Shown here piece by piece: positions 10,725 through 21,739 of a DNA stretch of 22,557 bases. The stretch spans positions 1 through 22,557 of the forward strand of contig JADRCO010001101.1 in assembly GCA_021464525.1 (NCBI GenBank). The letters are read 5' to 3'. Source of the stretch: Rhizophagus sp. LPA8_4_AMF (Eukaryota; Glomeromycota; Glomeromycetes; Glomerales; Glomeraceae). Position 1 is the first letter of the stretch; every line of letters starts with the position of its first letter. The translations under genes were made by a program, and so were the position numbers. A model generated the notes under the pieces. That model made no database searches. It was not told where the DNA came from and worked only from the letters and a program-made list of their open reading frames with translations.

Positions 10725-12165
10725 ATGCAGACAAAAAAAATGAATAAAACCTGGGAAATTTTTAGTAAAAATTATGAAAAATTATTACTCGAAGGATATG
10801 AGCATGATTTAATTGTAAATGTAGGAGAGGAGCCATTGGTGAAATCTTTTAAAGCACATAAAGTCATATTGGGAGCACAATCGCCATATTTTCGTAGAGC
10901 ACTTTCGAACGAATGGGCTAAACAAGAGGATGGAAAAGTAGTATTTAACAAACCAAATGTCTCACCACCAATATTTGACGTTATCTTAAAGTTAGTTATC
11001 ATGTATTTTAAGCTTGAAATTTTTTTTTAATTCATTAAACTAAATTTTTTTCTTTCAAATGTTTCTTTTATTTATATTTAGGTACATATATACAGGAAGT
11101 ACTAATGTAGAAGAACAAGATGGAGAATTTATTTTATCACTTTTGACAGCTGCAGATGAGTTAATCTTACAAGAATTTGTAGAAGAAGTTCAACATTATT
11201 TAGTAAACAATAGAGCGACTTGGATACAAGAAAATTTTTGTCATGTATTAGATTTTGCATTTTCACACTCAACTTATGGTCAGCTGCAAGATCATTGTTT
11301 AGAAGCAATTTGCGCAGACCCACCTTTACTTTTTGATAGTGAATATTTTTATTGTATAGATTCAACCATACTCAAATCTTTACTAAAACGTGATGACTTA
11401 GCAATACACGAAGTTGATTTGTGGAATAATTTAATTAAATGGGCCATCGTACAATTAACAGAAATTGAAGCACCTTCGAGAAATTCAATTGTGGATGATG
11501 TGGATGTAGATTCTACTGAATGGAGTAAAGAAACGATGCAAAACTTTCAACAAATTATAGCGGATTGTATTCCTCTTATCAGATTTACTCTAATGTCACC
11601 GGAAGATTTCAGAGAAAAAGTATGGCCATTTAAGGATTGTTTACCTACAAAATTATACGATACTATAGTATGGCACTTTATAATGCCAGAAAAACAATCA
11701 TCACCGTTCTTACCAAGATTAAAAACCATTGATAGTAAATTAATAACATTAAAACATGCAGCATTAATCGCAACATGGATTGATAGGAAAGAAGGTAAAG
11801 CTTACTCCCATACAGAAATTCCTTATGAGTTTTCGTTATTGATGCGTGGAAGTCGAGACGGATTTTCACAACAAACTTTACATGATCGTTGTGGAGGGCA
11901 AGCCAAGACAATTATGTTGATGAAAATTAAATCAACTGAAGAAATTTTTGGAATGTACATTAGTAGTGTCTGGAGTAATAATACGGCTAGACAACATGAT
12001 AGTTTTATGTTTAGTTTTGGTGAAGGTAGAGAAACGAGAACACCAGTTTTGAGTAGAGTTAGAGCTGCTGGTTATGATTTAGCTTTACAAAGAGGTCAAG
12101 AAAGAGGTATGGATGAATTGGAAATGTTCAAAATTACTAGCAAAACTCCCTTTTCCGGTTTTTAG
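10725..12165 (+). CDS. BTB-BACK-TLDc domain protein, 449 aa, two exons
   Basis: Exons are 10725-10990 and 11082-12165, with one phase-2 intron (GTTAGT...TTTAG, 91 nt) whose removal joins VILK to YIYTGSTNV, the standard BTB sequence. The BTB/POZ domain spans about residues 24-130 (HDLIVNVGEE, FKAHKVILGAQSPYFRRALSNEWA), BACK about 135-245 (LKRDDLAIHEVDLWNNLIKWA) and TLDc about 300-449 (ATWIDRKE, YEFSLLMRGSRDGFSQQTLHDRCGG, DSFMFSF). BTB domains dimerise and can bind Cullin-3, so it may be a substrate adaptor for ubiquitination; TLDc function in these fungi is unknown. The start could also be the Met at residue 6. Odd: after DSFMFSF.....LSRVR the protein soon ends in DELEMFKI, so the late TLDc segment (the GPxFG...D and aromatic strands usually seen) appears missing. 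This family is massively expanded in Rhizophagus-type fungi. Confidence 0.93.
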
Positions 12166-12267
12166 GTTTAAATGGACAAATGAAAGCTTACCTAAAATAT
12201 TCTAAGCGGGATAAATGCGAAATGTTGTCTGTTAGGTGGAAACGAAAACATGGTAAATTATAGTTGA

Positions 12268-12273
12268 AATAAA
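12268..12273 (+). terminator. Candidate polyadenylation signal of the BTB gene
   Basis: AATAAA about 103 bp after the BTB stop codon, followed by T-rich sequence. It is a weak call in AT-rich DNA. Confidence 0.3.
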
Positions 12274-12556
12274 AATTCGCTGTAATTCCACATATCCTTA
12301 TTCAACTTTAATTTAGCTAATAATAATTTAATATTGTACTTTGTTCACTACATATATTTTTTCTATTTATCGGTTTTTTTATTAGTAAAAATTTATAGAA
12401 TTTAGATACTTTTCAAAAAATTGTAGACTATTACACAACTTAATAAAGCGTTCAATTTAGGAAAGGTAATATTATTATTATGTGGTACAAGTTGTGCATG
12501 TCGATCATAAAAAATGTCATACATAAAAAAAATTCTTTATTTTTTTAATTTTAAAA

Positions 12557-13903
<1,347 letters not shown>

Positions 13904-13943
13904 TTATTATATTTCGATTTTAAATTTGATTTTTTTTTTAATG

Positions 13944-13949
13944 AATAAA
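13944..13949 (+). terminator. Candidate polyadenylation signal of the enoyl-CoA hydratase gene
   Basis: AATAAA 41 bp after the stop codon TAA 13901-13903. Confidence 0.35.
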
Positions 13950-14256
13950 AAAGAACTAATATGGATTTGTAAACATATCAATGGTTTTTTTAATTTAAAA
14001 TTTCAAATAATCTTCGAAAACCACTTTTTAGCCAAAAATGGATATTGTGATTTTGGAACAGTACTGGCCAGCACAAAATCGATTATTGAAGGTTTTTTTA
14101 TAGTGTCTGAGGGTGTGATCAGACAGCGGAATCTAAAATTAATGCACCACTTGATCGTAAAAATTAAGTGTGATAGTACAACCAAAAAAATAGGTGTGAT
14201 TATAAAGGCATACTTTATAAGGGAAAATTTTATATAATGCAATCTTCTTGACCTTT
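13950..14256. other. Intergenic stretch, possible small DNA-transposon debris
   Basis: No convincing gene: the open frames on either strand here lack protein-like composition. The stretch has more mixed composition at 14040-14200 and a perfect 6-bp hairpin GTCTGA/TCAGAC at 14105-14124. CAGTACTGGCCAGCACA at about 14058 looks like the end of a Tc1/mariner-type element, but no partner end was found. Confidence 0.3.
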
Positions 14257-14640
14257 CTACTCTTTTTTCTCAATTGCGTTTTTCGAGAGATCGTTGGGAG
14301 GCTGTTTCACAATTTCGTCATTAAGCATTCTCGCTTCTTTTGTAATCGGTAAATCTATCTTCAAGTTCTTTATCAAAGAATAATAACATCTAATAATTTC
14401 TTGGTTTGTACTACTAATTCGTTCTGCCTTGATAGTTGCATTAGTAAAAGTTTTGGGGGTTTTGGGTTACGATTTGGAGTTATCCTCAACAAAACTTGGC
14501 AATGTATCAAACTCCTTGATAAGTTGATGATTCACCTTTCTCGGTTTTCACACCCCGCGGAATCTGTTTGACTATAGGTCTCACTTTTCTTTGTCACACT
14601 TTTTCTAGTCATCACCTGCATGTAGCATGCACAAGTTAAA
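14257..14640 (-). pseudogene. Minus-strand gene fragment, C-terminal part, family not recognised
   Basis: On the minus strand an open frame of 69 codons runs from 14466 down to the stop at 14257-14259. It reads KTFTNATIKAERISSTNQEI, RCYYSLIKNLKIDLPITKEA and RMLNDEIVKQPPNDLSKNAI, ending EKKE. Upstream it is interrupted by a stop (14467-14469), beyond which further coding-like pieces continue in shifted frames (EFDTLPSFVEDNSKS; KQIPRGVKTEKGESSTYQ) to about 14640. It is a decayed copy of an alpha-helical protein, probably a multicopy family. Confidence 0.5.
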
Positions 14641-14990
14641 AGGACAAAGCCTGATGCGGGGCAAATTAATAACTGATTAAAAGCGTCAGATGTCAAAGTC
14701 TCAAAGTCTCATTGCACTATCATCACGTAATTAAGAGAATTTATGTGTCTGGTTTTTATTATCTCTCATATACTTTTTAGCCGGTATTAGACCATCCATA
14801 CATTTTCATCACTCAAATTATTGTTTCATGATTTACATAGAGAAAATACCTTACCATTTTTGTTGTTTTGCCACGTGGCAGATGTGTCTGTCTTTTTAAG
14901 AATGCTATTCATTTTATCATCACTATATTCTTGTCCATACTCCATACTCTATTACTTTCTGGTTGTGTGCTGTCACCTACTCATTTTCAT

Positions 14991-15174
14991 GTCCAGAAAA
15001 TTCTCCTCTTTCAAGCGCGTTGTAAAAAAATATGATGTTGAGCCAATTTTATCATCGTATTCAAATTCATTATTAGTGATATGGCAGAAACAATATCTTC
15101 TGATATATTCTGGCATTAAGGAGGGCCAACTGAAGATTTTGCCTACACAAGCTACAAATAGATCAAGAATGTAA
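14991..15174 (+). CDS. Possible small gene or exon, 60 codons
   Basis: ATG 14991 opens MSRKFSSFKRVVKKYDVEPI followed by LLVIWQKQYLLIYSGIKEGQ, ending at TAA 15172-15174. The same frame is open upstream to 14821, but that part is hydrophobic, low-quality sequence. GC content here is higher than in the surroundings. A different frame becomes coding-like from about 15133, so this may be one decayed gene with 15202-15606. Not recognised. Confidence 0.22.
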
Positions 15175-15201
15175 ACATCAAGATACTACTATATTTGATA
15201 C

Positions 15202-15606
15202 TATGCCATTCAAGAGTATAAAAAAAGCTATTTATTACCAAGGAACCTTTGCGTTTGACCGGCTTTTACTCATATGTGGAGAGAGTCTGAAGTGTTTCAG
15301 GTAGATTTTCTTGAATTGATTGAAAAGTTCTCATTACTTGAGATAAAATAAAAAGTCTAATGAGATGTTAATTGATATTAGTATAAATGATTTTGACAGA
15401 ACGCGTTATTATATATTATTCGGAAAAAATTATACCCAGCAAATGGGATCAAATTATACAAATTATAAAAGAAAAACAAGAAAACAAGTAAGCAAAGGTT
15501 TTTAGTATTTTTAGACAAACATGTGAAATAACTTTTAACTAATCTTATTTATAAATCGATTATTCACAGATTGATTGATTACGGAAAGTATTATAGTAGG
15601 CCTTAA
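15202..15606 (+). CDS. Ambiguous small spliced gene, two possible models
   Basis: Model A starts at ATG 15202 (MPFKSIKKAIYYQGTFAFDR; the frame is open back to about 15133), splices an 80-nt intron 15301-15380 (GTAGAT...TTAG) and continues INDFDRTRYYILFGKNYTQQ. Model B starts at ATG 15387 (MILTERVIIYYSEKIIPSKW DQIIQIIKEKQENK), splices an 82-nt intron 15488-15569 (GTAAGC...CACAG) and ends LIDYGKYYSRP at TAA 15604-15606. Model B gives 45 residues with amphipathic helices. Both use plausible splice sites; the frames conflict, so either one is real or both are pieces of a decayed gene. No family is recognised. Confidence 0.28.
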
Positions 15607-15868
15607 ATCTTCATTGGATTAATATCACAACATTGCAAAGAGTAACTAAAAAGTAAAACCTTATTAAAACACTCTTTTTCTATAACCTTTTAAGCTCCCT
15701 AATCTATGTTCCCCCATATCGGTTCGATCGGTCCCAAGCAAATTGCTATTCTCAGATTGTTTTAGGGTATGTTACTTATTGGAGGCAGGATCGGCAATTT
15801 GTTAAATTGTTTAGAAAAGAAAAAATACTTTGGAATCCGGTTTATCTATTTTAACTTATTTTTCTTTT

Positions 15869-16140
15869 TTAATAAAATGCCACGCGTAAATAGACGACGG
15901 AATCTCTTCCTTCGTTTGTTTGGTTTCGAATTGTTGTTGTCAGTAGAAGAATTTCTTCGTTGTCCGATTGAGGTTGCGTATAAAATTTAAGGAATGTGTC
16001 TGGATTTGATTATCGAGGGTGTATCTATAATTATTGTTTCTTCGAGGAGTAACATTTTGAATGATGGCGTAATCGTATGGGTTAGTTGTGGGGAGATTGA
16101 ATGTGGCATATGATTGTTTAGCGTTTGTATTCCGATGGCC
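15869..16140 (-). pseudogene. Minus-strand gene fragment rich in Asn, Thr and Tyr
   Basis: Minus-strand frame 16140 to 15940 reads ..AKQSYATFNLPTTNPYDYAI, IQNVTPRRNNNYRYTLDNQI.. before a stop at 15940-15942. A second coding-like frame takes over near 15985 (TQPQSDNEEILLLTTTIRNQ TNEGRDSVVYLRVAFY) and stops at 15869-15871. The handover suggests one frameshift. The higher GC and rich residue mix differ from the flanks. The overlapping frame at 15987-16190 looks like a shadow. The protein is not recognised. Confidence 0.42.
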
Positions 16141-16315
16141 CTAACCGTTTTTATTTCTTCGGCGACGTTGATGTTCATACAAAAAGTCAATAGAACAATA
16201 ACTACATGCCGTATTTACATTAAATTAGTTGCCGAATTTTGTTTTTTTTATATTCCTCAATGTGTTTAACCACTCTTCAACTCTTCATCAATAAAATAAA
16301 ATAAAAAATATTTAT

Positions 16316-16550
16316 TTAATACTTCTTTCCCTTTAATATATTCCTTTTACCTTCCATTCGAACATTAACACTTCTTTTACTTTCACCATTTTTTTCTAAA
16401 GTATTGAGGCATTTGGGTACTTATTTCTTTATAGTAACTAACCAGTTCTTCTGTCATTTTTTTATTTTGTTTTGCTTTATTGATCTCATATTTTGTTTTT
16501 GATAAATGTATTTGGGCTTGAATTTTACGTTGTCTTGATTTTTTTGGGCT
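16316..16550 (-). pseudogene. Minus-strand gene fragment with basic coiled-coil C-terminus
   Basis: Reading down from 16550, the minus strand encodes SPKKSRQRKIQAQIHLSKTK YEINKAKQNKKMTEELVSYY KEIS, then shifts one frame to VPKCLNTLEKNGESKRSVNV RMEGKRNILKGKKY with a stop at 16316-16318. It is strongly charged and helical, like the coiled-coil tails of DNA-binding proteins; compare the C-terminus of the 20291-20908 pseudogene. A frameshift near 16420 and a stop just upstream (16551-16553) mark it as dead. Family unknown. Confidence 0.45.
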
Positions 16551-16559
16551 TCAGTTTAC

Positions 16560-16760
16560 TTTGATATCATTTTTTTATCATTATTTCACTTGATTTTGTA
16601 TATTGTATTTTTAGAATTTGATTTCTTCAATATTTTTTATCTTTATTTACTTTGTCTATTTTGTATTTGGACTTTAGTTTCACTTTAATCTTGTTTATTA
16701 TATCTTTAAATCTTGATTTCATTTGAATTTCATTTTATCATTGGATTTCATTCTTAATAT
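16560..16760. repeat. Strand-skewed low-complexity tract, T-rich on + strand
   Basis: Made of short variations on TTTGATTT, TTTCATTT and TTTATCATT; the + strand is nearly free of long A or C runs. It looks like a degenerate tandem repeat. It is paired in opposite skew with the A-rich tract at 17320-17720. Confidence 0.45.
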
Positions 16761-17319
16761 TATATAATTGCATTTTAAATTAAGAAGACCTATCAAAATT
16801 TTACAATTGAAACAATTTTATTATCTATATTAAATTAAATAATATCTTATTTTTATAATACTAATATTATCTATTTATATATAATAAGTTATTAAAAAAT
16901 TTCTTAAAAATTAAAATATTTTAATATACTGTATATTAATAAAATAATTTTATTTTTTATTTTAGATAGCAAGGTTATTATAGAATTAGAATTTAAAATA
17001 TAGATAAAGTATTAACAAATAGAGGTTTTAATAAGCATTATTTATTATAAAAATACTGAAAAATTAAATATAAAAAAAAAACTGGTTAATTTATAGTAAG
17101 ATTAAAAGAATATGAAATAATATGAAATATTTAGATGGTATTTTAAATAAGGGTAAATTTATATCTAACACCCCTGTATAACATTTAAATTCAACATCTG
17201 GAATGCAATATACATAAATCTTACAGGATGAATATTAAAATTTATCACTAAATTTTATTGGATAAAAATTTATAATACGTATGATTTTATTTATTTATGA
17301 TTAATATTACAATTAAAAA
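16761..17319. other. AT-rich spacer
   Basis: No open frame or clear repeat. A short segment of mixed composition at 17160-17240 is unexplained. Confidence 0.45.
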
Positions 17320-17720
17320 ATAATAAGAATGAAATTACTATAAAGTTAAAGATCAATAATAAATATTATCACTAAAAATTAATTATTAATAAATACTAAT
17401 ATAATACAAGTATTATATATGTAGCATACAAAAAATAATTATTTCAATTTTCTTAAGAATAAAAATTATGCTAATAAAGATCAAAAATAAAATTACCATA
17501 AATTAAAAATAAAAGTAATACCAAAGAACAGAAATGAAAATTACACCAAAGGTTAAGAATAAAAATTACTACAAAACCAAAAATATAAGAATAAAAGTTA
17601 CCATTAAATCAAAGATAAAGAACAAAAGTCCAAAAAATAAGAATAAAACTCAAGCCAAGAATTAAAAATCTAAAGATTAAAAATAAAAGTCAAAAAAATT
17701 ACAAGAATTAAAATTAAAAA
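17320..17720. repeat. Strand-skewed degenerate tandem repeat, A-rich on + strand
   Basis: Repeated variants of AAGAATAAAAATTACYA.AAA with intervening CAAARATAAAG, most regular at 17455-17650 (for example 17456, 17542 and 17590). Unit length varies, about 30-45 bp, so it is an old array. No long frame. Confidence 0.45.
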
Positions 17721-17887
17721 AAGAAAAAGGATAATGGTTAATTCAATTAACTGAAAGAAGTAAAAACAATAAAAGAATGAAATTTATTAAAGTCTATGAA
17801 ATCTACCTTTATATTCACTTGAAAAGTGATTTTACTTGACTTATAACTAATCACTGGTCAAAATAGTCCAATTTGAATAGAAATTAG

Positions 17888-18016
17888 ATATCTGATTTTA
17901 TCTGAATTGCAGCTTAAAATCATCTGATTTATAATATAAATCACATGTCCATTTGTGTTTTGAGTAGTTACCACTCAGATAAAATTTAAAATAAAATTCA
18001 AACAAAAATCAGATAT
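17888..18016. repeat. Foldback (MITE-like) inverted repeat
   Basis: The left arm 17888-17908 (ATATCTGATTTTATCTGAATT) and right arm 17995-18016, read in reverse complement (ATATCTGATTTTTGTTTGAATT), match with a few differences; the loop is about 86 bp. Sister motifs CATCTGATTT and ATTCAGATAA lie nearby (17930, 18094). No coding capacity. Confidence 0.45.
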
Positions 18017-18175
18017 ATATCAATCAATATTACTAAATTCAGCGTTACAAATTAATTTATTAATTTATAAAAATTGGAATAAATTCTGATAAAATTCAGA
18101 TAATATAATAATTCTTATTAATTTTTATTATATATATATATAATAATAATAATTAAAAATAGAATAAAATAATAT

Positions 18176-18745
18176 TTATTCTTCTTGCATAAAACTTCTA
18201 GATCTTAACGTAATATCCATACTGTTAATAATGACACTTAAGTCTTCTGCTTCGAAATAATCATTATCTTCTTCTTCTGCTATTTTTTCAGAATATAGAA
18301 ATATTCTGTGTTATAGATCATATCCAGTTGCTCTACATATGCCCAATTTGAAGCATTATCAGATAGTAACATTGCAGTTCATCGTCATATTTTCTAGTCC
18401 TTTATTGCTATGCCATTTGAGTCATTTTTACATGATTATCAAATGTATTTTGAAGTAGATTTTTTAATTAAAATGTAAAATTAAGTAAAAAAGTTAAAAT
18501 TAGTCAAATTTATAGTAATATAAACTAATAATCTAGCAATAATAAATTATTAACCTTTTCTGAATACTAAGAAAAATCATATATATAATAACTCTAATAT
18601 TGGAATTTTCTTCATCAGTTTCGCTCAATTCAGAAAAATGTTACATATGATTTGCAAGAATTTTTAATACATCATTTTTCGTACTTGGTAATACAGAAAT
18701 CAGTTTTCTTAAAAAGGTCTTTTACAGCCTTCATTCTTTGCAATT
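18176..18745 (-). pseudogene. Minus-strand decayed gene, C-terminal half
   Basis: From about 18745 downward the minus strand reads KKLQRMKAVKDLF, LRKLISVLPSTKNDVLKILA NHM (stop) HFSELSETDEENSNIRVIIY MIFL. A non-coding gap follows that may hold an intron, then SDNASNWAYVEQLDMIYNTE YFYILKK and, one frame over, SEKIAEEEDNDYFEAEDLSV IINSMDITLRSRSFMQEE with the stop at 18176-18178. The pieces run in one orientation and in sensible N-to-C order, with several frame changes and stops. Acidic, helical; family not identified, likely a multicopy lineage-specific gene. Confidence 0.5.
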
Positions 18746-19176
18746 TTTTCTGATTGATAAAATTTATTTGAGTCTAATATAATAAATAATAAATTTCTAT
18801 CTGATTACACCATATACATCATTTGATTTATTATTTGTATAAACATAACAACTGTTTTTAGCATTTTTGCCAGACTTTTTTAAACTAATTTGTGATCATT
18901 GTGATTTATATAAACTGCTTAACTATATTGTTATCTGAAGAATAGACGGTCAATAGTTGGGTGTAAGGGATTTTTGCAATTCAGATATTAGATTTTGACG
19001 AATCTTAATGTTTTTATCATTATTGAACGTTTCATTGTAATTTAATTTTAATTTCGAATCAATTATCTTCAGAATTATTTTCATTTCAATCTAATTAATA
19101 ATTCAGAAAAGAGAATAAAAAATCAATAAATAAAGTTGGTAAAAACAGAAAAATTAGTAAGAAAAAATAGTTAGTA

Positions 19177-19350
19177 GAAAATTTGGTATAAATTCATAAA
19201 GAAAACATTAAGAGAAATTAGTAAAAAAAAATGTTAATATAAATTACAAAAAAAAAAGAAAATGTTAAGAGAAATTAGTAAAAAAAATGTTAATATAAAT
19301 TATGAAAAAAAATGATTAGTAGAAAATTTGGTATAAATTAATAAAAAAGA
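19177..19350. repeat. 57-bp tandem duplication nested in a wider direct repeat
   Basis: TTAAGAGAAATTAGTAAAAA recurs at 19208 and 19265 (offset 57), each followed by ATGTTAATATAAATTA. This pair is flanked by copies of AGAAAATTTGGTATAAATT at about 19177 and 19320. The + strand is purine-rich. Confidence 0.6.
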
Positions 19351-19352
19351 AC

Positions 19353-19534
19353 AAATATGTATGTCATCTTTGAAAACATACATGGATAAATACACATGTC
19401 ACTTTTGAATATATGTAAGAATAAATATGCATGTCACCTTTGGAAACATGTAAGAACAAATACACATGTCACCTTTGGAAATATACAAGAAAAAATATGC
19501 ATATCACCTTTGAGAATATGCAAAGACAAATACT
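19353..19534. repeat. 35-bp minisatellite, five units plus a partial
   Basis: Units start at 19353, 19388, 19423, 19458 and 19493, with a partial at 19528; all full units are exactly 35 bp. The core is GTCACCTTTGGAAA.ATGTAAGAA. Unit starts alternate: AAATATG in units 1, 3 and 5, AAATACA in units 2 and 4, giving a 70-bp higher-order period. An open frame crossing it (19396-19608) changes frame relative to the unit each time and is not considered coding. Confidence 0.85.
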
Positions 19535-20290
19535 CTAATACTCATAGGATATATTTTACATTGTATTTAGTGAATAGGAGTACCGTGTTTTTTGTAAGAA
19601 CTATTTAGTCTTTATAAATAAGCCTCAGAGTTCCTTGAGTATTTGAGTATAAATTTTCAAAAAATAAATAAATGGTATTCAAGTATGCTAATAATAATTA
19701 ATACTTATTTAAAAAATATACTTATATTTAAAATTAAACAAATTTAAATTTATTAAAAAATATTTTCAAATAATTTTAAAAAAATATTACTATTTTTAAC
19801 TATAAAAAACTATTTCATTTGTTAGTAAATCTATGAAAAATTGCTTTATAAATTCAAATATTATTTACATTTTAGAAAAAAAATTATTAGTAAAAAAATT
19901 CTTTTTTAAAATTAAAAAATTTATTTAAAAAACCTTACCTTTTTTTTCAGATAAATCAGATATAACATTAGCTTATTGTGTCAAATTGCTCTATCTTGTA
20001 AAGTCATGCTTAATACATTTTGAAAGGTAAGCTTAATTGGATGATTTATAAATATTTTGCTGATTTACTTATATTATTTAATAAAATAGAAATGTAAGAA
20101 ATTCTAAATATTTAAATGAAAATAAATCATTAATGTAGAATTTTTATTTGATTAATTACAAATCATTAATGATGAAAATATAAATGGTAAAGAATTTTAT
20201 TTTATAATTATCAATTAATTACTATTATTAATCAATAATTAATTAATCAATTTTTTTAAAAATAGATTGGAATTGTAAATATAAATCACC
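19535..20290. other. AT-rich spacer
   Basis: Long runs of A and T with no supported gene or tandem repeat, apart from short ATTAAT-rich patches at 20205-20250. Confidence 0.45.
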
Positions 20291-20908
20291 ATGGATTTTG
20301 GCATTACTGAGCCACAATTATTCACCAATGAATTATAAGCATGGAAAAGCACTCCTTTTGATACAAATATTTCTGAATGTTCTCATTCAAATATAAATAA
20401 AGAAGGAACCTGATTAAAACTAAAAACTGCAATTTTTTAGTAAGTTCATTTAAATAATTAATGTTTTTTAATTGCATTTTATTAAATTATTATGAATTTA
20501 TATTTTTAGCTCATAAAATTATAATCTAACATTATATAGAAGATTTGAAAACAACTACCAATATAACGTTCCCATATCAAGTAGGAACAAAAGTGAAGTA
20601 AAAAGAAAAATTGAGGCCAATTATAGAAAAGGTAATTAATGTGGTTTATAACCAATTTAACAATTTTATATTACTTACTTGTTATACTAATTTATTTTAT
20701 TTTAGAAAAAAAAAGAAATAATCTGAGATCAAATAAAAAACAAAAAACTGTTAAAAATAGTCAAGATGATAAATTTCAAAAAGAAATTAGGGAACAGAAA
20801 TTGAAAGAACTTAGAGAAGAATTAAAGAGAAAGAAATTGGATAATCATTTAAAAAAATATGAAATTGAACAAATAGAAAGAGAATTAAATTGTAAAAATA
20901 TTGTGTAA
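20291..20908 (+). pseudogene. Three-exon gene with charged coiled-coil tail, broken by three stops
   Basis: Exons are 20291-20439, 20510-20631 and 20706-20908; introns of 70 and 74 nt (GTAAGT...TTTTTAG and GTAATT...TTTTAG) keep phase. It starts MDFGITEPQLFTNEL and goes on AWKSTPFDTNISECSHSNIN. Exon 2 has RRFENNYQYNVPISSRNKSE VKRKIEANYRK, exon 3 a Lys/Glu coiled coil (KEIREQKLKELREELKRKKL DNHLKKYEIEQIERELN). In-frame stops at 20336-20338, 20411-20413 and 20514-20516 break it while both introns stay intact. The layout (globular N-terminus, basic linker, coiled coil) resembles Myb/SANT-type DNA-binding proteins, but I see no tryptophan repeat, so the function is unassigned. The exon 3 reading frame alone is clean. 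Confidence 0.5.
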
Positions 20909-21396
20909 AGTCAGAAAAAAAAATGATGTATTTCATATATTTATTTATAAATAAATAAATCTAATAAATCTAATAAATCTGGAATTGTTGTTATTTAACC
21001 AATTATTATTTTTGATAATAAGTTATAAATTATATGTCAAATCTTAATTGTAATTTAAACTTTTAAACTAAGAAACAAGTTTTAGAACTATTGTTAATTG
21101 CAAAGTGGAAGAACTTGAAAGAAAATATCTTTTTTTTTACCAGTCAGAAATAAACTAAGCATGATAAAATTTTTAAAATCTAAAGATATGATAAAATATA
21201 TTTCATATGGAATAAATATATATTAAAGACAAGGTTGCTTACAAAAAAATCAGAAAGTGCAGTTAGTGATCATGTCACATTTACTTTTGACTTATTATAG
21301 TCAATATAATAAAACTTTTGGTATAGCATCCTCTTCCAATATATAATACATCAGCAATGTTTAAAATTAATCAAAACTTATTTAGCAATTTTGAAT
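20909..21396. other. AT-rich spacer
   Basis: No gene seen; a short (TCTAATAAA)n run lies at 20960-20981. Confidence 0.4.
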
Positions 21397-21432
21397 TCAT
21401 AATTCTGGCCAAAATCATAATTCTGACCTAAA
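21397..21432. repeat. 18-bp tandem duplication
   Basis: TCATAATTCTGGCCAAAA at 21397-21414 is followed directly by a copy with two mismatches at 21415-21432. Confidence 0.6.
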
Positions 21433-21458
21433 TTTTGTTAAAATTAAAAAATGCAGTT

Positions 21459-21478
21459 CAAATGTAATATTACATTTG
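21459..21478. repeat. Perfect 20-bp palindrome
   Basis: CAAATGTAATATTACATTTG is its own reverse complement with no spacer. It could be a binding site or a cruciform-forming point; context gives no function. Confidence 0.6.
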
Positions 21479-21597
21479 TGCAATTTAACACCCAAAACCA
21501 TTATAAATAAAAATGTTCATTACTCATAAATATATTTTAACATGATTTAAAAGTCAAAATTCCAGATATTTGAAAGAATCTCATTGTAAAAATCAGA

Positions 21598-21728
21598 AAT
21601 ATCATGCCATCCAGTGATCATAGAAAGATAAAAAATAGCTTGTTAGAATCGTCTTATTGAGACAGTTCAAATGATAGTAAAATCACATTTCTAGCATCGA
21701 TAGATAATGAGATAGATGATGAGATATT
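21598..21728. repeat. MITE-like copy, internally deleted
   Basis: It begins CCAGTGATCATAGAAAGATA (21611) and runs through GATAGTAAAA and TTTCTAGCATCGATA, matching the left arm of the neighbouring inverted-repeat element at 21740. It ends GATGAGATATTA, like that element's right terminus. The loop and most of the right arm are missing. Confidence 0.6.
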
Positions 21729-21739
21729 AGATATAATGT

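Noticed and set aside
11129-11911. Minus-strand open frames opposite the BTB gene (11129-11365, 11547-11729, 11678-11911; likewise 10772-11002)
   Set aside because: They are antisense shadows of a gene with clear BTB, BACK and TLDc motifs.
2669-12510. Motif ATGTCGATCAT at 2671 and 12500 with a variant at 8122
   Set aside because: Considered as a shared promoter motif or transposon end, but the flanks do not match and three short hits in 22 kb of biased sequence are not persuasive.
15720-15745. GGTTCGATCGGTCCC resembling a tRNA T-arm
   Set aside because: No matching acceptor stem, anticodon arm or D-arm could be folded around it.
15987-16190. Minus-strand 67-codon frame with ATG
   Set aside because: A different frame on the same strand (16140-15940) has clearly better protein composition; this one looks like its shadow.
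19396-19608. Open frame of 70 codons across the 35-bp repeat
   Set aside because: The unit length is not a multiple of three, so the frame has no repeat at protein level and is open by chance.
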